From the NCBI GenBank assembly GCA_009792885.1, contig WMCF01000003.1, forward strand, positions 19,000,477-19,064,476: a stretch of 64,000 nucleotides of DNA, read 5' to 3'. Shown one piece after another: positions 62,001 to 64,000 of the stretch. The stretch's first letter is position 1, and each line of letters opens with the position of its first letter. The DNA comes from Eremophila alpestris peregrina (taxonomy: Eukaryota > Chordata > Aves > Passeriformes > Alaudidae). The notes under the pieces were generated by a model that had not been told where the DNA came from, made no database searches, and was given only the letters and a program-made list of their open reading frames with translations. The position numbers were made by a program, and so were the translations under genes.

Positions 62001-63948
62001 CAGGAGATAAAAATACATCTCAGGCTTCCTTCCCAGCTCAGTGGCTGACCTGTTTGCACGGTCTTGGGAAGCCCCTATTTGTCTCTTCAAATTCCTTTTT
62101 GCTCATTTGTTGAGCAAAAAAGTGTTGATATAGAATGTTTCAAATAAGAACAAAATATTATAGAAGGGATGAAGGTTGTAGTTATCCTTTTAAGACTCCT
62201 ACTTGGGTATTGAAATCCTTCATTTTTGATTAAGAATAGTTTCAGCTCATAATGTTCCTAGGCATAGTGGGCAGCTGGATTCCTTCCTGTGAAGTGCATG
62301 CTGTGTTCAGCACCTATGTATAAAGGACAGGAGAGCCCTTGCACACCAGAGGGTCACACTGGCTCTAACCAAACCAAGGTGCAGCCTGGAGGTGTGCAGG
62401 CAGACAATTGACTGCATGTGTCCCTACATGTGGGGCTGCACAGCAGAGAGGTGGGAAATGGGGCAAGGGGCTGGAGAAATCCAGGGAAACAATGGCAAGC
62501 AGCAGTTGGAGCAAACAGCCAGGAGGTTGAGATATGGGAATGTTATCTGGCTTTATGATGACAATATCTGAAACAGTTTTCAGCCTCCTTTATATTGCAA
62601 CAATAAGGAAGTTCCAGTGGAAAAGGGTTAGAGATTTCTGTCATTCAAAAAGAGCAGTAAAAACATGCCCCAAGTTTTGGCTCTTGGATCTCTTAATAAC
62701 TACGTGAGAGGATCATTATTCTAATTGGAAACTTCTGAGTTAATCACTACAGCATTATTTTTTAGAATCCTTACTGTAATAGTAACAGCAGCGTATGACT
62801 TTTACAAAAAAAAATCTCTGGGTCAATCTTTGCACTGTTAGATCTCTAATATAAGCAGCCTGGGAATGGATTCATTTTGTCTTAGCCAACAATTCAGTAA
62901 ATCTGAACACAGGGAATTTCCCTCAGGTTTTGTATTAGTATTTGTTAGTGGTGTCAGCATTACTTAGAATGGCTTGGGAAATGAAGGGGGCTTTCATTAC
63001 AGATATCAGGAATCTTAGGGGTAAAAGGTAGTGTAGTGGGGTTGTAGAGAGGTCTCTACAGGGCAGGAATTGTCATCTAGGAGTCACAGCTGATAACAGA
63101 AGAGAAAGTTGAACCTGACTTCCAAATCCTCAGAGATTTTTCAAGGTTGGCAATGGGAAGAAACATACGGGTTGTTCAAGGAGCTTATTTTTCTTGGCAG
63201 TTAACAGGACCCCCACAGTGCCATGATTTTAATGAGTTCCTTTTCAGAATGCATATTTAAAATGAACAGAAATATTTTAGCCTTGGCCACGAAGGCATCA
63301 CTTCCATTTCTCACAAGCTAAACTTGCACCCAGCAAACAGCTGCTTCCATATGGAGCTTTGATTGATTCCATGGCAGATATCCAGAAGTAACAAAGCAAC
63401 AGATTACCAAATCTGCTTCTACATAACTTTTCAAGCAGCCTACTAAGACTGTCCAACAGCATCACATCTGTAACTGATAGGGACACTGCTGAGATGTCCC
63501 TCTTTAAAAAAAATAGAGCAAGAAAGGAATCTGTCATAATGTGGTTGAAGAAAAAGTGGTTGGGTCTGTTCCTCTTCTGATACTGATGCTGTTTTCTGCC
63601 TTAGTGAAAGAAGGTGTGAATGGGGAAAGTTTGGCAAATGCTGGGTAGAAGATATAATTCAGTTAAGGAATTGTGGCTAAAAAAAATGATAATGTAACTG
63701 GAAATCTTTGTTATTTTAACAGAGTTATTCTCATTTGTGTAAAGATTACTCACGTAAGACTTGCAGGACTGGGTCTAATATTTTTTTATTTATTCCTTTA
63801 ACTACTTAGGAGTTTAGAATTAGAATTAATTTTTCAATTTTTTTTTTATTTTAAGAGATATAGCTGCAAGGAATTGCCTTTTGACCTGTACTGGAGCAGG
63901 ACGAATAGCCAAAATTGGTGACTTTGGAATGGCCAGGGATATTTACAG
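19962..63948 (+). CDS. LTK: LTK receptor tyrosine kinase, exons 2-25 (partial at both ends)
   Basis: Single-pass receptor tyrosine kinase of the ALK/LTK family, acting at the plasma membrane; in vertebrates its known ligands are the ALKAL cytokines, and zebrafish ltk is needed for iridophores. Twenty-four GT-AG exons join in one frame (about 1072 codons): linker, MAM1, LDLa-like module, MAM2, glycine-rich domain, EGF-like segment, transmembrane helix, NPNY juxtamembrane segment and kinase N-lobe through HRD and DFG. LTK-type residues include GAKNH, LRGVQVWRVP, GACTSGGGGGGYRGG, LRALGHGAFGEVYEG, VAIK and GDMKSFLR; ALK has different residues at these places. Some stretches are ALK-like (TLPEVCSEQDE, KFNHQNIV, NPNYCFAGK), as expected of a slowly evolving LTK. 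Exon lengths 187, 91, 65, 130, 98 and 93 match my memory of ALK exons 20-25. Exon 1 and the exons after 25 are not in view. Family assignment is near certain; LTK over ALK is an inference from memory of the human proteins. Confidence 0.93.
20268..20400 (+). repeat. A/C-rich low-complexity tract
   Basis: A/C-rich sequence with motifs such as CCCAAACCCAAAACAC, CCCCAAAACAACCC and AACAAACAAAACAAA, interrupted by a short mixed piece; it is followed by an A/G-rich stretch (GGAAAAGAAAGAAAAAGG) to about 20450. Confidence 0.8.
20690..21130 (-). mobile_element. CR1 LINE fragment, antisense
   Basis: Reads on the + strand like the reverse complement of CR1 ORF2: CCAGCTCTGCCAGCCTCTCC, then TGCTGGACTTGTTCC, AGTGCTGAATAGAGGGGAAG, GCTGTTGGCTGCCTTTGTTG, TGCACTGCCTGCTCAC and, near the right end, CTGAGGTGCAGGACAG. 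The order is as in avian CR1. Clearly diverged; the 3' end is missing. Confidence 0.8.
22584..22739 (+). CDS. LTK: LTK exon 3 (start of MAM1)
   Basis: 156 nt, phase 1-1, acceptor CAACAG, donor GAAG|gtaggc. It encodes the opening of the first MAM domain: two close cysteines and Trp (SCSIGSSCSW), then PDWVLSSIG. The usual MAM opening with Phe-Glu between the cysteines is degenerate here, as in ALK MAM1. NNSS is a glycosylation sequon. Confidence 0.88.
22740..23370 (+). other. LTK: LTK intron 3
   Basis: 631-base intron. From about 23160 to the acceptor it is very pyrimidine-rich. Nothing else is seen. Confidence 0.8.
23371..23593 (+). CDS. LTK: LTK exon 4 (central MAM1)
   Basis: 223 nt, phase 1-2, acceptor TTCATAG after a long pyrimidine tract, donor CCAG|gtaaga. 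It continues MAM1 with GGIFLLNTSRLPE (compare ALK GSFLLLNTS) and LQSPILPG, the beta-strand that typically precedes a conserved Cys (DSCLLEL here). NTS is a sequon. Three cysteines lie in this exon, more than in the ALK equivalent. Confidence 0.9.
24531..24581 (+). repeat. T and CT simple-sequence tract
   Basis: Run of T followed by CTCTCTCTCCCTCTCTCTCT and then TTTTCAG, which looks like a splice acceptor but leads into no supported exon. Confidence 0.85.
29625..29656. repeat. Perfect 13-bp inverted repeat, 6-base loop
   Basis: Left arm GGATACCTTGACT (29625-29637), loop TCCATC, right arm AGTCAAGGTATCC (29644-29656). The arms are exact reverse complements. It lies in intron 4, about 750 bases before exon 5. 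Function unknown. Confidence 0.97.
30407..30546 (+). CDS. LTK: LTK exon 5 (end of MAM1)
   Basis: 140 nt, phase 2-1, acceptor CCTCTAG, donor CATG|gtatgc. The split Arg codon (AG|G) is followed by MKWKYLVAQIGRIERPFRITL, cited here as 20-residue-scale similarity to the ALK segment around GRIGRPDNPFRVAL, and ends LQLRNCF, matching ALK FALKNC at the MAM1 border. It follows the largest intron in the window (6.8 kb). Confidence 0.93.
30547..32317 (+). other. LTK: LTK intron 5
   Basis: 1.8 kb. It contains an A-rich piece at 30715-30775 and, at 31700-32065, a segment richer in G and C that ends in a run of 14 A (about 32065-32078). No exon is seen. Confidence 0.75.
31700..32080 (+). repeat. Possible retroposed segment with A-tail
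   Basis: A GC-richer stretch with stutter such as CCTCCAGCAGCAGGG ends in CATT followed by 14 A. The composition contrast and tail suggest a retroposed or otherwise inserted piece; I do not recognise a family and see no target duplication. Confidence 0.25.
32318..32455 (+). CDS. LTK: LTK exon 6 (LDLa-like module)
   Basis: 138 nt, phase 1-1, acceptor CCATTAG after a T tract, donor TGTG|gtgagt. It encodes a degenerate LDL-receptor class A module with cysteines in FPC, GGC, LQIC, SDC and VRC. The Cys-Asp/Glu-x-x-x-Asp-Cys core is recognisable (CEFISDC), but the SDE calcium box is replaced by KEEEG, so calcium binding is doubtful. The five cysteines are an odd number; the ALK module has four as I recall it. 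Confidence 0.9.
32456..33344 (+). other. LTK: LTK intron 6
   Basis: 889 bases, AT-rich; nothing recognised. Confidence 0.8.
33345..33497 (+). CDS. LTK: LTK exon 7 (start of MAM2)
   Basis: 153 nt, phase 1-1, acceptor GATTGTAG, donor TGGGG|gtaggt. It is a canonical MAM opening: HCSFEEGLCGWTLNETA, then SPWSIRGFSEV. NET is a sequon. It is the most easily recognised MAM segment in the window. Confidence 0.95.
33498..34595 (+). other. LTK: LTK intron 7
   Basis: 1.1 kb; nothing recognised. Confidence 0.8.
34596..34696 (+). CDS. LTK: LTK exon 8 (MAM2)
   Basis: 101 nt, phase 1-0, acceptor TTCACAG, donor CCAG|gtgtgt. It begins GHFLYLRAEST, the MAM G-H-f-l-x-l strand, and ends ATEDYQ. The coding frame is not the longest open frame at this place; it is fixed by the phases on both sides. 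No cysteine occurs where ALK MAM2 has the conserved one (SPCELRM). Confidence 0.87.
34697..36244 (+). other. LTK: LTK intron 8
   Basis: 1.5 kb; nothing recognised. A long frame over 34515-35018 crosses exon 8 in another frame and is not coding. Confidence 0.8.
36245..36411 (+). CDS. LTK: LTK exon 9 (MAM2)
   Basis: 167 nt, phase 0-2, acceptor TGTTACAG, donor ACCG|gtaaga. It encodes VQFSVHVFGIYNGTVSFSL and then WERAGSWSDHW, the MAM strand G-x-Y/L-N-G-T-V-S followed by the W-x-x-x-x-L segment. NGT is a sequon. Confidence 0.93.
37137..37247 (+). repeat. G/T-rich low-complexity tract
   Basis: T run followed by GTTTGTTTGTTTGGGGG, TTTTGTTTGTTTTGG and GGGGTGGGTTTTTTTT. It is the strand complement of the A/C-rich tracts elsewhere in the window. 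Confidence 0.85.
37409..37437. repeat. Perfect 10-bp inverted repeat, 9-base loop
   Basis: Arms GAATGATTCC (37409-37418) and GGAATCATTC (37428-37437) are exact reverse complements. The same place carries the direct repeat ATTCCTTTAGG twice (from 37413 and from 37434). Confidence 0.95.
40975..41035. repeat. Possible ancient amniote repeat remnant
   Basis: GAGTTACACTGGCTGAGGAT followed by CAGGCCCA resembles a phrase common in old reptile and bird repeats (GAGTTACACC...CTGAGGATCTGGCCC). Short and from memory only. Confidence 0.3.
41473..41567 (+). CDS. LTK: LTK exon 10 (end of MAM2)
   Basis: 95 nt, phase 2-1, acceptor TGCAAAG, donor GATG|gtgaga. It encodes FQLELLATWGWNSQADIAID and then NITFGLDC, the hallmark MAM ending (A-I-D-N-I-x-x-x-x-x-C). 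The NIT sequon is conserved in the family. Confidence 0.96.
41568..46326 (+). other. LTK: LTK intron 10
   Basis: 4.8 kb; mixed sequence with no recognised transposon. A 149-codon - strand frame (44604-45053) has no domain and is probably chance. Confidence 0.7.
46327..46428 (+). CDS. LTK: LTK exon 11 (linker to the glycine-rich domain)
   Basis: 102 nt, phase 1-1, acceptor TGTTACAG, donor CCAG|gtatgt. It encodes a charged, low-complexity linker (QNHFGGKRQYPREIT, then LEEPSLP) with no domain. Open frame, splice sites, phase and position match ALK exon 11; sequence similarity is weak, as expected for a linker. Confidence 0.8.
46429..47998 (+). other. LTK: LTK intron 11
   Basis: 1.6 kb, with an A/G-rich part at about 46640-47000 that produces long Ser/Phe-rich frames on the - strand; no gene is supported. 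Confidence 0.8.
47999..48176 (+). CDS. LTK: LTK exon 12 (start of the glycine-rich domain)
   Basis: 178 nt, phase 1-2, acceptor GGTCACAG, donor ACAG|gtgagc. It encodes WWFSTCGASGPHGPTQAQC followed by NVSVTVEKEGRLRGVQVWRVP. The CGASGPHGPTQAQC block is almost invariant in ALK and LTK; LRGVQVWRVP is the LTK form. This starts the membrane-proximal ligand-binding region known from ALK/LTK-ALKAL structures. NVS is a sequon. Confidence 0.98.
48177..48685 (+). other. LTK: LTK intron 12
   Basis: 509 bases, locally GC-richer; nothing recognised. Confidence 0.85.
48686..48836 (+). CDS. LTK: LTK exon 13 (glycine-rich domain)
   Basis: 151 nt, phase 2-0, acceptor TTGCAG, donor TGGG|gtgagg. It encodes ISAYGAAGGKGAKNH, SHGVFISATFHLEKDELLY and ILVGQQGEDACPG. 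GAKNH and VFISATF follow LTK rather than ALK (GGKNT, VSVLGIF). Confidence 0.98.
48837..50998 (+). other. LTK: LTK intron 13
   Basis: 2.2 kb with a sense-oriented CR1 3' end (listed separately). Confidence 0.85.
50195..50470 (+). mobile_element. CR1 LINE 3' end, sense
   Basis: Frame reads MKNFFAVMVTESWNRFPREI and VQSPSLETVKSHLD, the typical end of CR1 ORF2 (W-x-R-L-P-R-E-V-V-x-S-P-S-L-E-x-F-K). It is followed by GTTGGACTGATGAGATGACC, a short 3' UTR and TTCCCATTCTGTGATTCTGC, the CR1 3' terminus. Truncated at the 5' side. Confidence 0.9.
50999..51130 (+). CDS. LTK: LTK exon 14 (glycine-rich domain)
   Basis: 132 nt, phase 0-0, acceptor CCTTTCAG, donor AAGA... read as TTTAGA|gtgagt. It encodes GNPETQKICLGESSLIEEDY, a basic run KKKRD and then EWAGGGGGGGGATYIFR, the first poly-glycine stretch of the domain. 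Confidence 0.97.
51131..51657 (+). other. LTK: LTK intron 14
   Basis: 527 bases; nothing recognised apart from the tandem CAGCAG acceptor at its end. Confidence 0.85.
51658..51814 (+). CDS. LTK: LTK exon 15 (glycine-rich domain)
   Basis: 157 nt, phase 0-1, donor GCAG|gtgagg. The acceptor reads TTTCCAGCAG, so either AG keeps the frame; the upstream AG (start at 51658) gives QKDG, the same length as ALK MKDG, and is preferred. It encodes PLLIAAGGGGKAYLKAQDS and ends NGRTGAAG. NST is a sequon. Confidence 0.96.
51815..52907 (+). other. LTK: LTK intron 15
   Basis: 1.1 kb, about a quarter of it an antisense CR1 fragment (listed separately). Confidence 0.85.
52447..52700 (-). mobile_element. CR1 LINE 3' end, antisense
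   Basis: On the + strand it begins ACAGAATCACAAAATCACCA then GGTTGGAAGAGACCTTCATT, the reverse complement of the avian CR1 3' end. On the - strand the frame reads RLDIRKNFFTERVIKYWNGL and LREMVESPSLYVFKKRLDV, the ORF2 C-terminus. It lacks an internal stop over 60 codons, so it is fairly young; similar to the CR1-J group of songbirds from memory. Confidence 0.93.
52908..53090 (+). CDS. LTK: LTK exon 16 (glycine-rich domain)
   Basis: 183 nt, phase 1-1, acceptor ACTGAAG, donor AGAG|gtaagc. It encodes GGGGGWQDE, LLPQAGKSLLEGGEGGQACP, TSGGFGGGGGACTS and GGGGGGYRG. These are the polyglycine helices unique to ALK/LTK; GACTS and YRG match LTK (ALK has GGCSS and YIG). Confidence 0.98.
53091..53632 (+). 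other. LTK: LTK intron 16
   Basis: 542 bases, including two overlapping hairpins (listed separately). Confidence 0.85.
53465..53506. repeat. Two overlapping perfect hairpins
   Basis: First: CAAGTGAGG (53465-53473), loop GTTGA, CCTCACTTG (53479-53487). Second: TTGTGTCAT (53485-53493), loop TGAC, ATGACACAA (53498-53506). They share three bases, so the two stems are mutually exclusive at their junction. Located about 130 bases before exon 17. Confidence 0.95.
53633..53731 (+). CDS. LTK: LTK exon 17 (end of the glycine-rich domain)
   Basis: 99 nt, phase 1-1, acceptor CTCCCCAG, donor GGCAG|gtacaa. It encodes GHASDSDDITAGGQDGISFV and NPIGEIFLHPLA, which parallels human LTK (DGEDGVSFIHP, LFLQPLA). 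Confidence 0.96.
53732..54222 (+). other. LTK: LTK intron 17
   Basis: 491 bases. Positions 53743-53840 are nearly all C and T on the + strand; otherwise nothing. Confidence 0.85.
54223..54375 (+). CDS. LTK: LTK exon 18 (EGF-like cysteine segment)
   Basis: 153 nt, phase 1-1, acceptor TGTTCAG, donor ACTG|gtaagt. It encodes HGEVEVQVYLNCSHC, DNCKRDPDT and LPVCQCEMG, ending NDNVTCT. Cysteine spacing agrees with the EGF-like membrane-proximal segment of ALK/LTK, which takes part in receptor-receptor and ligand contacts in published structures. NCS and NVT are sequons. Confidence 0.97.
54376..55101 (+). other. LTK: LTK intron 18
   Basis: 726 bases; nothing recognised. Confidence 0.85.
55102..55212 (+). 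CDS. LTK: LTK exon 19 (transmembrane helix)
   Basis: 111 nt, phase 1-1, acceptor CTTCCAG, donor ATCA|gtaaga. After a Pro-rich stalk (PQGPVPEGQ) it encodes about 25 hydrophobic residues starting LPLPLLLAVVSVIVLLG, a single-pass helix. Because the exon is symmetric (37 codons), skipping it would keep the frame and remove the membrane anchor. Confidence 0.95.
55213..55898 (+). other. LTK: LTK intron 19
   Basis: 686 bases. It is the counterpart of the human ALK intron in which fusion breakpoints cluster; holds a short direct repeat (listed separately). Confidence 0.85.
55301..55355. repeat. 20-bp direct repeat, 35-bp period
   Basis: CAATACTTGGAGCAAAAGTG (55301-55320) recurs as CAATACTTGGAGCCAAAGTG (55336-55355), 19 of 20 bases identical. 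A local duplication; no function evident. Confidence 0.95.
55899..56085 (+). CDS. LTK: LTK exon 20 (juxtamembrane, kinase start)
   Basis: 187 nt, phase 1-2, acceptor CCCGCAG, donor TTCG|gtgagg. It encodes basic stop-transfer YHLKKQQLEG, SPEYKLSKIRTS, MTDYNPNYCFAGK and ELKEIPRKNISLLR. The NPNY motif is a PTB-docking site in ALK (IRS1/SHC type). This is the equivalent of the exon at which oncogenic ALK fusions begin in man. Confidence 0.98.
56086..56777 (+). other. LTK: LTK intron 20
   Basis: 692 bases; nothing recognised. Confidence 0.85.
56778..56868 (+). CDS. LTK: LTK exon 21 (kinase glycine loop, VAIK)
   Basis: 91 nt, phase 2-0, acceptor CTTGCAG, donor CAAG|gtcagt. It encodes ALGHGAFGEVYEG (the nucleotide-binding loop GxGxFG) and LQVAIK, whose Lys corresponds to ALK K1150 and pairs with the helix-C Glu. 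Confidence 0.99.
56869..58093 (+). other. LTK: LTK intron 21
   Basis: 1.2 kb; nothing recognised. Confidence 0.85.
58094..58158 (+). CDS. LTK: LTK exon 22 (kinase helix C)
   Basis: 65 nt, phase 0-2, acceptor CAACAG, donor TCAG|gtatag. It encodes TLPEVCSEQDEMDFLMEALI (20 residues) plus Ile; the Glu of MEAL is the helix-C salt-bridge residue (ALK E1167). Confidence 0.98.
58159..60121 (+). other. LTK: LTK intron 22
   Basis: 2.0 kb with a short GT repeat at about 58757-58772 and an imperfect hairpin at 58340-58378 (arms AGTTGCCT and AGGCAACT, inner arms GTGTT and AACAC). Confidence 0.8.
60122..60251 (+). CDS. LTK: LTK exon 23 (kinase hinge)
   Basis: 130 nt, phase 2-0, acceptor GCTTTCAG, donor GATG|gtgaga. 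It encodes KFNHQNIVQCIGVSLQTLPR and then FILLELMAGGDMKSFLRQN. The gatekeeper is Leu (ALK L1196) and the hinge is ELMAGG. Phe in KF equals ALK F1174, a cancer hotspot in man. GDM is the LTK form. Confidence 0.99.
60252..61455 (+). other. LTK: LTK intron 23
   Basis: 1.2 kb; a T run at 61070-61083 and a pyrimidine-rich approach to the acceptor. Nothing else. Confidence 0.85.
61456..61553 (+). CDS. LTK: LTK exon 24 (kinase helix E, HRD start)
   Basis: 98 nt, phase 0-2, acceptor TTTCCAG, donor ACAG|gtgagg. It encodes NQPSTLTMQDLLNIARDIAC followed by YLEENHFIH and the first two bases of the HRD Arg codon. Confidence 0.98.
61554..63855 (+). other. LTK: LTK intron 24
   Basis: 2.3 kb; mixed unique sequence, nothing recognised. 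Confidence 0.85.
63856..63948 (+). CDS. LTK: LTK exon 25 (catalytic loop, DFG)
   Basis: 93 nt, phase 2-2, acceptor TTTTAAG, donor ACAG|gtaagt. It encodes R-DIAARNCLL (HRD catalytic loop with Asp and Asn), AKIGDFGMARDIY (Mg-binding DFG; the Arg of MAR equals ALK R1275) and stops just before the YxxxYY activation-loop tyrosines, which must lie in the next exon, past the window. Confidence 0.99.
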
Positions 63949-64000
63949 GTAAGTGAAGGGCAATTTCAGTTCTGTGAGCAACTCAGTAATCTGTATAATT

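Noticed and set aside
19962..63948. Assignment of the gene to ALK
   Set aside because: Architecture and parts of the kinase are ALK-like, but GAKNH, LRGVQVWRVP, GACTS, YRG, VAIK and GDMKSF agree with LTK. A gene tree would settle it.
1..64000. CRISPR array, operon, phage or other bacterial system
   Set aside because: Introns, CR1 elements and a receptor tyrosine kinase show vertebrate DNA; no regular spacer repeats or bacterial genes exist.
1..64000. An undescribed multi-gene system
   Set aside because: Only one gene is supported; all other long frames are shadows, repeats or chance.

Overview
The window is vertebrate, almost certainly avian, genomic DNA. It holds most of one large multi-exon gene on the + strand, the receptor tyrosine kinase LTK (leukocyte tyrosine kinase, sister of ALK). 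The bird assignment rests on the repeats: CR1 LINE fragments in both orientations whose ORF2 ends are still readable, no visible Alu, L1 or MIR-type repeats, compact introns and A/C- or G/T-rich low-complexity tracts. The genus cannot be named from the sequence.

Layout. Positions 1-19961 contain no exon I can support; this is intron 1 and/or 5' flank, with a 37-base poly(A) run, an A/C-rich tract and a decayed CR1-like LINE (about 15.3-17.1 kb). From 19962 to 63948 I find 24 consecutive coding exons, all with GT-AG introns and matching phases. They give about 3217 coding bases (roughly 1072 codons) in one open frame. They correspond one-to-one to ALK exons 2-25. In order they encode a short pre-MAM linker (exon 2), MAM1 (3-5), an LDLa-like module (6), MAM2 (7-10), a linker (11), the glycine-rich domain (12-17), an EGF-like cysteine segment (17-18), the transmembrane helix (19), the juxtamembrane segment (20) and the kinase domain up to the DFG/ARD segment (20-25). 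Exon 1 (signal peptide and N-terminus) is not found, and the exons after 25 (activation-loop tyrosines, C-lobe, C-terminal tail) lie beyond the right edge.

LTK rather than ALK is favoured by residue choices in the glycine-rich and kinase regions. The architecture is nevertheless the ancestral ALK-like one, with MAM-LDLa-MAM modules that human LTK lacks. The main points of interest are this architecture, the phase-1 borders of each extracellular module, the odd cysteine pattern (one missing in MAM2, one extra in the LDLa-like module), a CAGCAG tandem acceptor in the glycine-rich domain and several perfect intronic hairpins. I found no second gene, RNA gene, CRISPR array or undescribed multi-gene system.
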